NCBI RefSeq assembly: GCF_024139115.2
Contig: NC_085141.1
Location: 165,312,908 to 165,376,907 of the forward strand
Direction: 5' to 3'
DNA: 64,000 nucleotides
Origin: Armigeres subalbatus
Lineage: Eukaryota > Arthropoda > Insecta > Diptera > Culicidae
A model generated the notes under the pieces. It made no database searches and was not told the DNA's origin. It saw only the letters and a list, made by a program, of their open reading frames with translations. A program made the position numbers and the translations under genes. This document shows positions 35,851 to 64,000 of the stretch, one piece after another (the stretch's first letter is position 1; each line of letters starts with the position of its first letter).

Positions 35851-37667
35851 AATCCTCACATTTCGTAGCACTGTAGAAGGGGCTCAATTGAACGCCGTCG
35901 TCGGTTGAATGGCGTGAAAAGTCAAAGCTGGGACTATAGCTACGACGGTGCGCTTCTTCTCTTTTCCCCCGATTGGGCCAGCTGTTTGTTTCTTCGCGGA
36001 GAATTACAATTCCCAAAGATATTTTTTTTATTTACGCTCTTGTTGATAAACAGTTCAAAGTAATATAACGATGTTTGCGTACGGCTAAAGCCAAACCGAA
36101 AAGCATGCATACGAATGGGAGCGCATAGAGAGCTATATCTTTCGTGTCCGCTTTGTGCGTCTAGTTTAAGGTTAACTTCGTGCGTTTTCTTATATAATTA
36201 TTACTGAGGAGCTTACCGCATACCCAGCGCGGCGGACACATTGTACATTGAAATCGAAAGTTCAGACAGTGCAATAAATTAACATTTTCCCATCGTTTCT
36301 CTCCGTTTTCTTATCCGATTCTCTTCGGCAGACTTTCTGGTCAGCGTCTGCCGCCCAGATCTTGTGAGTGGATGCCAAAATCGATTCTTGAAGCCCAGGC
36401 TACCGAGCAGAAGTGGTTTCGTGAAGAAGACAAGAAGTTTCCCGGCAACGGACAGAGAAGTTGCGCCAAGGTGCTGTACCCCCGTTAATCCGGAAACAAA
36501 CAAAAGCTGAACGATAAATTACTGCGGTAGTCGCACCACGCCGTGTCCTGATAGCGTTGGAACGCTCACGAACACCAAACAGCGTCACATGCGTCTTGCT
36601 TCTGGGTGAACGGGTATTAAATAGCAGTGTAGAATAACGCTTCAGTCATTCCATGTCGTATCAATGTTCGATTCCTTTTATAGATATCTATGAATTTGAA
36701 AAAAAAAACATGTTTTATAATCGTAACAGGTATTAGGAAATGCCCAAAGTATAGAGGAAGGCTCCAAACTTCTCAGTCGTTAGTCAACTGTTAATGTGAT
36801 ACATCACATAGAAAATTCAATTGATTCGATATGGAATGACGGTAGAAGAAAATTCGACCACGTTGCCACCGCACACATTTTCCCCGTCCACCCGCATGGG
36901 TGACCCCTTTCCTTTCTGCGTCGTTATTAAATTCATCACGTGTTTGCTTTCAGTTTTCCCCTATTGTGCATCCATAAACTGGTGGTGACGCGTCCGTGGA
37001 ACACTGTGGACCGTGAAGCAGCCGCGTACAACAAACAACATCGATGTCAGTGTATGTCAGTGTCTTTAATGTGTAGGCAAAGGCAAAGCAGACCTCGAAC
37101 GATTTAGGTTTGCGACCCATGAATGAATTAGACGATTGTACTCCATAGAAGCGTAATAAACGAAACAGTTCGTGAATTGCATCGTGCCCGAATGTATGTG
37201 ATCTGTATTCTTGAGGCCTCAATGAAATAAAGTGTTACGTGAATTCAAGACCATTTTTAAGGTGCATGAAGCCGGCTTCATTGGATAATTGCAAATAGAA
37301 ATCTCCGTTCTCGACTAGCGTTGCCCGCCCTTTGTGCAAGTGGTCAGCAAACTAAAATAAACATAGGAAAAGAAAAAAATCAAAGAAGCTGGGAAAATAA
37401 ACAATACAAGCACGGGCAAAATATTCAGCGTAAAAAAATCTTCATTTATTTTATATTCCTCGCCTGATGAAAAAAGCTGCTCAGAAGAAGAGTGACTTCG
37501 TAGTTGCTGTTTGAATATAAATCTGTACCACGGAGAGTGAAAACAAAGAAGACTAATATCCTGTGCGTACCCTGAACGTTGTAACAATACTTTTGGGGTG
37601 TGCAAATTATTGTAAAAAAAAGTGATTGTAGCAGACCGAGAAATAGTGGTGGTACGCACATCCAACC
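35851..37667. other. 5' flank of the RING gene
   Basis: No coding exon is supported. The sequence just before the start codon (37610-37667) could be 5' UTR. The G+C-richer parts at 36290-36610 and 36900-37240 might hold untranslated exons or promoter sequence, but I see no decisive TATA, initiator or splice motif. Confidence 0.4.
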
Positions 37668-55868
<18,201 letters not shown>

Positions 55869-55996
55869 TAAAATTATTCATTAAAAGTATTCATAATTCA
55901 ATTAAAATTCTTTGTTATATTTTTAATATGCTGAAAATTAGTTTAACTATTTGAGAACAGAAGTGTTTTTAGGGGTTTTATTAGTCATTTACATAT

Positions 55997-56336
55997 AGGG
56001 CCCTCCTTAGGAGCAAGCCAGAGTAGACGCGACGCGACACACGTAAAAGAATAACAATCATTATCAATAGGCTGTCAAATTGCACTGTTGCGGCGCGTCG
56101 CATCGCACGTCGCGTTTACTCTGGCTTGCCCCTTAGTCGTGCGGTAAGATGCGCGACTTCCAAGCAAGACCATGCTGAGGCTGGCTTGGTTCGATTCCCG
56201 GTGCCATCAAAGGCAATTTTCAGTTTGGAAATCGTCTCGACTTCCCTGGGTATAAAAGTATCACCGGTTAGCCGGTTATGATACACGAATGCAGAAATAG
56301 TAACTTACTTGGCTTAAAAACCTCGCAGTTAATGCA
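55997..56336 (+). repeat. Feilai-like SINE split by a MITE, 3'-truncated
   Basis: The head (GGGCCCTCCTTAG) ends at 56010 and resumes at 56133 (TTAGTCGTGCGGTAAG). The B box GGTTCGATTCC is intact. The copy breaks off after AAAACCTCGCAGTTAA near 56331, lacking the normal tail. Confidence 0.85.
56011..56132. mobile_element. 122-bp MITE inside a SINE, TTAG target duplication
   Basis: GAGCAAGCCAGAGTAGACGC at the left is the near inverse of GCGTTTACTCTGGCTTGCCC at the right. TTAG is present at 56007-56010 and 56133-56136 but once in intact SINE copies, which proves the insertion and its 4-bp duplication. Confidence 0.88.
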
Positions 56337-56639
56337 GTACTAACTTTTCATGAATTATTATTGCTTTGGTTTCCACATAACAGGAGTAAGTTATGATTGA
56401 TATGGGCGCGCTTTTATTGAAATAACTCTCAGTGAAAGGTCTAAATAGCGGGAACTTATCCTTCTGAAGCGTTAAAGAAAAGCAAAACAAAATCTGTATC
56501 AAAACCGATACTGCAGTGCTTCTCAATAGCACTGGAGTAACTCGACATGCACTTATGTATACACTAAGGATACGGGTAATACTACAATAGATCTAATAAC
56601 TGGTCGCAGTGGCACATCCGAACAAGAAAAAAAGATTTG

Positions 56640-56716
56640 TAAGCAAATTTCATATCAATTTGTCCATTTCGAAACATGTGCTGTGCATATGCACAGCCAA
56701 GATATTTAACAAAAAA
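56640..56716 (+). repeat. Tail fragment of the tRNA-headed SINE
   Basis: GCAAATTTCATATCAATTTG, the palindrome GCTGTGCATATGCACAGC and GATATTTAACAAAAAA match the tail at 18340-18417. The tRNA-like head is missing. Confidence 0.8.
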
Positions 56717-57459
56717 TTTTAATTTTTTGTATTTGCTTATTTCTTTGGTTTTCTGATACTTTAGTATGAAGAAACAATTGAATTAAAGCAAGTTTAACAA
56801 AACAGGTATTAAGAGTGGCTATTTGATTACATAAAAAGTCTCACTGTCCGGACCCGGGGGACGGCTACCGGATGCAAAAATTGATTTAGCAGCACAGCTA
56901 TATTGTATATCTAACAAATCATGATCGTTATTTAAAATATGGCTAATATTGACCATCTCCACATAATCAGAATGCATTCGATTGATTTTAATATTGTTGA
57001 TTCGAATCTCTTGAAGTAAGGCGAAATGGGATTTTTTTTGGCATTTTTGTTCAATTTCAAATTTTGTACAAAGTTTACAACATGAGGAATTGATATTCCA
57101 TGCAGGTAAATGACTTTCCAAAAGCTTTCTTTTGTACTACATAAGATGGTAGAGTGACCTCTGCAAGTGTACGGCCTTCGCAACTTAGCGGCTACTGAAT
57201 GAGCCCGAGATTCCAAAATTGGACACATTGTCGAATCACTTACAATCCATTTTACAAGCCAACACTTCCACATGTTTATAGTACACGTTCACATTAGAGT
57301 GATGGCAAGAGTGATCTTCCACATAATGTACATATTCACATTTGAGTTTTCAGAACATTGTAAATTAATGTCTAAGTCGGGTGGCTTAATATCCGGAAAA
57401 TAGGCAATTAACTTTGATTGAACTCAGAGAATGTGCTTGATCTTTTGTGGAGAACAAAT

Positions 57460-57614
57460 CTCGCTTAACTTTTCAAAAGGACCTAAGTAACATTTTTTCA
57501 TGAATTAATTTGAATAGTGCAATCAACAGAAAAACATGAAAGCTTTTGATTGCAGTACTCAAATTAATTCATGAAAAAAATGTTACTTAGGTCCTTTTGA
57601 AAAGTTAAGCGAGA
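57460..57614. mobile_element. Foldback element, 155 bp
   Basis: CTCGCTTAACTTTTCAAAAG at the left pairs exactly with CTTTTGAAAAGTTAAGCGAG at the right, and continues through GGACCTAAGTAACAT and CATGAATTAATTTGA. The loop is about 20-25 bases. Confidence 0.88.
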
Positions 57615-58612
57615 AATTTTGGATGATCTTTTCGAGATCGAAGTGTGCCGCGTTTGAGATAGGATGCAAAATATGTTGCTCCGTTACACGGTATACAGAA
57701 AACAAGGTAGGCTCGTTAGAAAAATGACACTTCGAATGTGACGCATATTTTATCGCCACATGTTAGAGTACAAAAGTAAGCATGCTGTGACCGTAGAGCA
57801 TCGTCTCGGTCCAGCTTGTGGGAAGATAGCAGTGACATCACATGTTTACATTCAAACTGATTGTTTACATACGTGATGAGCCTGCCTTGTTTTTTGTATG
57901 CCGTGCTCCGTTACATCCGTCAACTTTTTTTTATCGAATATTCAATTTTCTGTTGGCAGTTTTGCTTAAAATGTGTTTTTTCCTCAAAGTCTTTGTTTTC
58001 TGTGTGCTGTGAAAACACTATTTGCATATAAAAAACACCGAGTAACGGGTCTGCTGAAAAGTGAAGGCGAATCAAGGTCAAGAAATATGATTGCTGTACA
58101 AGATGACGATGGTTTATGTTGAGGCTCCATACAAGTATACAGGATTAGGACTGAAACGTATCGGAAAGTACTAAGGACCTATCTGGTGAGACCCACCTAA
58201 TTTATATGATTACTATATTTTGACTCCATGATTTACACGACACTTATACTACCGGAATGCCTAGTTGGCTACTGATTATCAATAGCTTTAATAATCGTTT
58301 ATACCACCGGATCCATGGTATGAAATAATTTCATATTCATTGGTGACCTTTCGCAAACTAAAGAACACATTTTTTGAAAACAGAAGTTTCCATTGTACCG
58401 CTCTTTCACGTTTATACAGTTCGAAGCTGTATTCTGTAAGCATTCTTGTACTGTATATTTCATAAAAAAATCCTAGTTTATACATAAATAAATTCCATAA
58501 ACTATTAACGGAAAGGGAGTATCTTACAATCGTATGAAGGAGTATTAGGCCAACCAACACTACGGGAAAATCCCTTAGAGCGAAATTCGAGTCATCGCAT
58601 TTTTTCTTATGG

Positions 58613-58745
58613 ACGCCGGATTTAGCCGGAAGGTGGCCCCGGGGCCGACGGTATGTGGGGGCCCCGAAATGTACAAAAAAGGTTGGTTTTGGTACATAAG
58701 ATTTGTGGGGGCCCGGGGCCACGGCCCCCCATAAATCAGGCCCTG
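58613..58745. mobile_element. GC-rich hAT-like MITE
   Basis: GGATTTAGCC and GGTGGCCCCGGGG at the left are mirrored by CCCGGGGCCACGG and ATAAATCAGGCCCTG at the right. CTTATGG is repeated at 58606-58612 and 58746-58752, close to the 8 bp expected for hAT. Confidence 0.65.
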
Positions 58746-59067
58746 CTTATGGTGGTATAAGAGAGTGGGAGTTGAGACTCATTTGACTCATTGTCGCATC
58801 CAAAAACAATTTTATTATATTCCGTAATTTCATAGTACAATTGATTAAGTCGCTATTCTCAATATTTTTTTTAAACAAGTATGTGTCGATATTTGCATTA
58901 ATTTGTCAATTCAACTGAACGCAATTTATTTGTTTATGTATGTAGGGTGACGGGAGGTAATGGTAGCTCATCACGTATACAATAATTTACCGATAATACA
59001 TCGATTTGTAGAAAAATATTTATCACCGCAGCTTTAAAAAGGTGTACCAAGCACATTTTTGATAATA

Positions 59068-59420
59068 ACGCTAAAAATGTGCGCTTTTCATATTTTCGTA
59101 TTCTTGTATTTCATATTACCTTACTTCGATATCTCACTTTCATACTTTCTTATAAACATATTTTCATATTTTCTTATCTGCATATTTCCATGTTTTCATA
59201 CCCGTACTTTCATATATTCTCATAATTTCATATTTCAAAATATTTTCTTGTTTTCATTTCCATACATATTAATATTTTTGTTGTAATTTTAAATTTTCAG
59301 AGCCCACCGCTTCATGTTTTCATATTTTCACTTATCCATTTTTTCATACATTCATAGAGTTATATTTCTATACTTGCATAATTTCAGAATATTTTGTCCC
59401 TTTATATTGTCATAATTAAC
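59068..59420. repeat. TTTCATATTTTCATA low-complexity tract
   Basis: Degenerate units of TTTCATATT and TTTTCATA fill about 350 bp. The 75-codon frame inside is compositional. Confidence 0.8.
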
Positions 59421-60589
59421 CCACTATCAATCTCATTTGGCCACATATAATTCTAATGAAGAATCTGGGACGGGATTATACCACAATATCAACCTTAAAT
59501 CAAACAATTACTATTGTTCTTTTTTCAGAGGTATGCTGAGTATTGCATTGAGTTAATAATACTACGGTGTTTTTGAAACTAGTACATAAATTATTTTGAT
59601 ATTCTCTATTTGCATATTCAATATCAAATTCTATCTTTTCCATTCTGACTGTTTACGTTCTGACCACGTTCCATCTATAGATATCTATGAAGGTTGCGCG
59701 AGTTCTCCACATCTTTTAAATAGGTATCTAATCAACACTTCCTACCCATATCCCCACCTCAATATGAACCTGGACAGGTTGAACAGAGAGATCGTTGAAT
59801 GAAAAACATGTCAAATGCTATTTTTTTTCTGGCGCATCCAACGTCTCTATCGACAGCCAACGTAGTTATGCTATGATATGCTAAATTAAACATAAGACCA
59901 ACCATAAAACTCATTGTCCATCTCATATGTTTGCTTGCAAAGCTATTGAATATATTATGTTCTAAATATTCATTACTATTGTTTCATACTAATAACATTG
60001 CTTCTTATCATGTATATATTTCATCTTATATCTTATAACTTATAATACATATGCTAGGTATATTATATATTGTATATATCTATAATTATTTTTCAGTAGA
60101 TTTACGACTACTTATGCCGTCAGGAATATTTTTTTCCGATACAGGCCCGAGGTCTAGTAAAAGCGGTATTCTTCAACCGAAACACCACCGTATTACGTTG
60201 TTCTTACAGGATTTATAACCTTATTTATAACCTAAATTAACGATGAAGTTGATGTTTCAGAGTAGAGTATTGGAGCACACTAACTTTCCAGGATTATCTG
60301 CCAGATAAATATTCCATATACTTTCTACAGATGCATAAATTTCACTTACAGTATTACTGATTTGACTAAATATATGAGATTGGGTTGGGAGGGAGCATCA
60401 GGGCATCAATGAAGTTACAACTGGACAATGAAGTGGTAGCCAATCGGAGTCAAGGAAGGAAAGTATCAGTCGTTCGCGTCTATTACTTTAATCTCCAACA
60501 GTTGTAAACCAGTTGACGCGCCCTTCTTCAAACAAACCATCCCGTGGAAAGCTTGACAAGTATTGCAAATTTAATTATTCTTTTTGTTG

Positions 60590-60690
60590 GATCATTCTGC
60601 TGGAAGGAGATTCTTATTTTCCCGTGGGTTTCGTGTAAGTGTCTCTGCTTACAGGTCCACCACCCCCATTTTTGGCCCTTCATACAGCAA
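60590..60690. repeat. Dispersed repeat shared with 27385-27480
   Basis: It shares CTGGAAGGAGATTCT, CCCGTGGGTT and ATTTTTGGCCCTTCATACA with the other copy. A short TACA microsatellite follows at 60777-60798. Confidence 0.55.
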
Positions 60691-61115
60691 TATGTTGAAT
60701 TCAAAATCATATTGAAATTTGACCTTACTGTCAAGTGGAACCGCATGCAGAGCAAGACTCTAGCCAGGATGGTGGGTAACTACATACATACATACATACA
60801 ACAAATTTTGGATGATCTTTTCTTCTTCTTTAATGGCTCTACATTTCAACTTGCCTGCTTATAAACTTAATGTTTTTTCTTAAATTTTATTTTACTGTTG
60901 AAATCTTCAACGCAAAGTTGCACAGATACTTCGTAGCTATACTAGGTTTTGTATTCTTAACATATAGACTACTTTACTAATAATAAAATCAACCACGTGA
61001 CTTACATATTAAACGCGTGGCAGCACATGCACTATGCCCAGGGTTTGAATCCAAAAGAAAATTAAAAAGTCTCTCCCTTATCGTCTCTGTATACATACAT
61101 ATACGATATGTAGCA

Positions 61116-62836
61116 TCCCGCAAAGGCTTCGTGCCGCGAGCCGAAATGTGCCGGGATAAGGATGGGAGCATCTTGACGGACGAACGTGTGGTGATCGAAA
61201 GGTGGAAGCAGCACTACGAGGAACATCTGAATGGCGCTGAGAGTACAGGCAGTGAAAGTCAAGGCAGCGGAGGAGATGACTACGTCAGTTCAGCGGACGA
61301 TGGAAGCCAACCAGCCCCCACCTTGAGAGAAGTTAAGGATGCCATTCAACAGCTAAAGACCAATAAAGCAGCTGGTAAGGATGGTATCGGAGCTGAGCTC
61401 ATCAAGATGGGCCCGGAAAAGCTGGCCACTTGCCTGCACATACTGATAGTCAGAATCTGGGAAACCGAACAGCTACCGGAGGAGTGGAAGGAAGGGGTTA
61501 TATGCCCCATCTACAAGAAAGGCGACAAACTGGAGTGTGAGAACTTTCGAGCGATCACCATCCTTAATGCCGCCTACAAAGTGATATCCCAGATCCTCTC
61601 CCTTCGTCTGTCACCATTAGTGAACGAGTTCGTGGGAAGTTATCCAGCCGGCTTCGTTGACGGCCGCTCGACAACGGACCAGATCTTTACTGTACGGCAA
61701 ATCCTTCAAAAATGCCGTGAATACCAGGTCCCAACGCACCATCTGTTCGTTGATTTCAAGGCGGCATACGACAGTATAGACCGCGTAGAGCTATGGAAAA
61801 TTATGGACGAGAACAGCTTCCCTGCGAAGCTTACCAGACTGATCAAAGCAACGATGGATGGTGTGCAAAACTGTGTGAAGATTTCGGGCGAACACTCCAG
61901 TTCGTTCGAATCGCGCCGGGGACTAAGACAAGGTGATGGACTTTCGTGCCTGTTGTTCAACATTGCGCTAGAAGGTGTCATGCGGAGAGCCGGGTGTAAC
62001 AGCCGGGGTACGATTTTCAACAGATCCAGTCAATTTATTTGCTTCGCGGATGACATGGACATTGTCGGCCGAACATTTGCAAAGGTGGCAGAACTGTACA
62101 CCCGCCTGAAACGTGAAGCAACAAAAGTTGGACTGGTGGTGAATGCGTCAAAGACAAAGTACATGCTTGTGGGCGGAACCGAGCGTGACAGGGCCCGCCT
62201 GGGAAGCAGTGTTACGATAGACGGGGATACCTTCGAGGTGGTCGAGGAATTCGTTTACCTCGGATCCTTGCTAACGGCTGACAACAACGTTAGTCGTGAA
62301 ATACGAAGGCGCATCATCTGTGGAAGTCGGGCCTACTACGGGCTCCAGAAGAAACTGCGGTCGAAAAGATTCGCCACCGCACCAAATGTGTCATGTACAA
62401 GACGTTAATAAGACCGGTAGTCCTCTACGGACATGAAACATGGACAATGCTCGAGGAGGACTTGCAAGCACTCGGAGTATTCGAGAGACGGGTGCTTAGG
62501 ACCATCTTTGGCGGTGTGCAAGAAGACGGTGTGTGGCGGCGAAGAATGAACCATGAGCTCGCCCAACTCTACGGCGAACCCAGTATCCAGAAGGTAGCTA
62601 AAGCCGGAAGGGTACGATGGGCAGGACATGTTGCAAGAATGCCGGACAGCAACCCTGCAAAGATGGTGTTCGCTTCCGATCCGGCAGGTACAAGACGGCG
62701 TGGAGCGCAGCGAGCGAGATGGGCAGACCAGGTGCAGAACGACTTGGCGAGCGTGGGGCGTATCCGAGGATGGAGAGATGCGGCCTCGAACCGTGCATTG
62801 TGGCGTCAAATTGTTGATTCAGTGTTATCTGTTTAG
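61116..62836 (+). pseudogene. LINE reverse transcriptase, one frameshift
   Basis: The frame in phase with 61017 runs to a TAA at 62406-62408. It contains AAGKDGIGAELIKMG, ICPIYKKGDKLECENFRAIT, motif A FVDFKAAYDS (about 61746), motif B GLRQGDGLSCLLFNI, the catalytic FADDMD (about 62043) and LVVNASKTKYM. The C-terminal part, YKTLIRPVVLYGHETWTM to VDSVLSV, is in another phase from 62393 to 62836. The single shift lies near 62365-62392. It would copy the element RNA into DNA at a nicked target. With no endonuclease domain and a frameshift it is inactive, though otherwise intact, so it is fairly young. Confidence 0.92.
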
Positions 62837-62864
62837 ATGTTAACTAAATAAATGAAAAAAATGA
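61116..62864 (+). mobile_element. 5'-truncated non-LTR retrotransposon (RTE-like) with 13-bp target duplication
   Basis: ACGATATGTAGCA lies at 61103-61115 and 62865-62877. The element encodes most of a reverse transcriptase and a C-terminal domain but lacks the N-terminal endonuclease, as expected from 5' truncation during target-primed reverse transcription. The 3' end is a short A-rich UTR after the stop at 62836, without a long poly-A. Short UTR and protein style suggest the RTE clade; this needs a tree. Confidence 0.88.
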
Positions 62865-62904
62865 ACGATATGTAGCAAACCGCAAGAGACTTTTTCCGCA
62901 AGCT

Positions 62905-62970
62905 TTTTTTTTTTTTTTTTTTTTTTTTGTTATTAAGGAGACTTTCAGCCCGAGGCTGGCTCGTCTCCGG
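62905..62970 (-). mobile_element. 66-bp LINE 3' tail insertion with 13-bp target duplication
   Basis: TTTTCCGCAAGCT lies at 62892-62904 and 62971-62983. The insert is about 24 T followed by a segment whose reverse complement has GCCTCGGGCTGAAAGTCTCC before the poly-A, as at the 3' end of some mosquito LINEs. It is an extremely 5'-truncated retrotransposition event on the minus strand. Confidence 0.82.
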
Positions 62971-63624
62971 TTTTCCGCAAGCTGTCATGATAAAGAACTG
63001 ATTCGGGAGGCTATAACTCATAATAAATTTCTTTTAAAATGCTCCAAACGTGTGGGGCACTGGTTCTGATGATGCATTTTAACTTCTTCTACACAGCTAT
63101 GCAGTCCGCAACACAAAATGAACGAAAACAAAGCGAAAATCATCACTTCTGTGTGGGGCTGCATATCCGATTCTGTTTTCTCGCACTTGTATACAAGTTA
63201 AATTTATTATCATGGCTTGCTATGATTCGGAACATTGCGGAACTTTTTTTAACGGAATATTTTTTATTGGATTTTTGAAATAATACGATTTTTCAAGTCT
63301 GATTTTTTAAACAACGCGGTTTATTTTTACGCGGTTTTGAATCGATGAAACAGATAATCCTGATTTGTAAAATAAATAAGTAAAGGAGTCTGAAAAGTAA
63401 TTCAAGAAATTACGTGAGTAATGTAAAAAAGGAGTTGTTATATTGACATACTGTTTTATTCAATAAATTACATGGTTCTTCTAAATGAGCTTAGATTTTT
63501 TCTTCTCAAGTTCAGTCGTCGTTTCCCGTCAAAAATTATATCTTGTTTTATTGTGTCAGTCGATTCTTTGGCTTATTTGAGGTCTACTTCATCAGAGAAC
63601 CCATATTTTTTGAAGCCTCTAACT

Positions 63625-63720
63625 CAGTGATCACCAAAGTGCGGCCCGCGGGCCGCATGTGGCCCTCCAAGCCTTTTCCTGCGGCCCGCGAAGGTTTTTT
63701 GAGAATACACTACGTGTGGC
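63625..63720 (+). mobile_element. hAT-type terminus, GCGGCCCGCGGGCCGC motif
   Basis: CAGTGATCACCAAAGTGCGG opens the block, followed by the palindrome GCGGCCCGCGGGCCGC. This motif set is typical of the ends of a widespread hAT group of animal transposons. The other end was not found before the window edge. Confidence 0.55.
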
Positions 63721-64000
63721 CCATTGATAAGCATTATATGATAGGAAAAGCTTTCTATCATTCCCAATATCTCGGAGCTTTGGGGAACCTGTCAAGTTCA
63801 CATCACTATGATGTTGAAGCAAGAATTATAAATTTAGAATAGTTTTATCATTACGGTTCATAAAATTCATAACTTCATACAGGCCGACAGCAAATACACT
63901 TCGATGTTATTGATAATAGCAAATTTGTATTTCATCTCAGATTTAAAGGAACTGAAGATTGAACTACAGGTAAAAATAATGTTGTAATACACTGCTCCGT

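Larger units (their letters stand above)
60998..63235 (+). repeat. Unnamed dispersed repeat, copy 3, split by two insertions
   Basis: The left part (60998-61115) and right part (62878-63235) align in order with copy 1 at 8865-9240. The break at CGATATGTAGCA holds a LINE, and a second break at CCGCAAGCT holds a short LINE tail. Confidence 0.8.

Noticed and set aside
58288..58722. 144-codon minus-strand frame
   Set aside because: Its first 40 codons come from a GC-rich MITE (58613-58745); the rest shows no recognisable domain.

Overview
The window looks like nuclear DNA of a mosquito, most likely a culicine of the Aedes type. The reasons are A+T-rich sequence, one host gene with spliceosomal introns, several copies of a tRNA-headed SINE that resembles the Aedes Feilai family, broken non-LTR retrotransposons (LINEs), and a very high density of short inverted-repeat transposons (MITEs), foldback elements and satellites. 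There is no bacterial operon, CRISPR array or phage. Nearly all short open frames here are chance frames in repeats or introns.

The one clear host gene is on the + strand, from 37668 to beyond the right edge. It encodes a RING-H2 E3 ubiquitin ligase of the RNF38/RNF44 type. Eight coding exons splice in phase into 654 codons: 37668-37852, 49665-49917, 49985-50680, 50738-50890, 54924-55067, 55154-55386, 55458-55642 and 55711-55823. The N-terminal half is low-complexity (His, Asn, Gln, Pro) with a basic patch. The conserved C-terminal block starts in exon 7. The last exon here stops after six of the eight RING zinc ligands, and no exon with the final CPIC-type pair is visible before 64000. Introns 1 (11.8 kb), 4 (4.0 kb) and 8 (over 8 kb) are full of repeats.

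Layout. 1-9.4 kb: three SINE copies, a hAT-type MITE, LINE reverse transcriptase and gag-like remnants, a foldback element, a 668-bp TIR element and a tRNA-bearing MITE. 9.4-17.5 kb: two adjacent giant foldback elements, each with its own perfect 8-bp target duplication, a MITE and a Helitron-like fragment. 17.5-18.5 kb: a 914-bp composite with two copies of a 73-nt cloverleaf tRNA-like sequence, a 390-bp hairpin and a 12-bp flanking repeat. 18.5-28 kb: more MITEs and a tetraspanin-like open frame. 28.4-34 kb: a decayed LINE and a CTTCTCA-type satellite that switches strand, inside two nested inverted-repeat elements, then a SINE inserted in an old tandem duplication. 34-37.6 kb: a possible TIR element, another LINE scrap and the 5' flank of the gene. 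37.7-55.8 kb: the RING gene, with a 23-bp GAATTC-rich satellite and many MITEs in its introns. 56-64 kb: intron 8, with a SINE split by a MITE, several hairpins, a 1.75-kb LINE with a frameshift and clean target duplication, a second LINE tail inserted beside it, and a hAT-type terminus.

The RING gene is the only candidate for a cellular function. The rest is a layered record of transposition, datable in relative order from nesting and target-site duplications.
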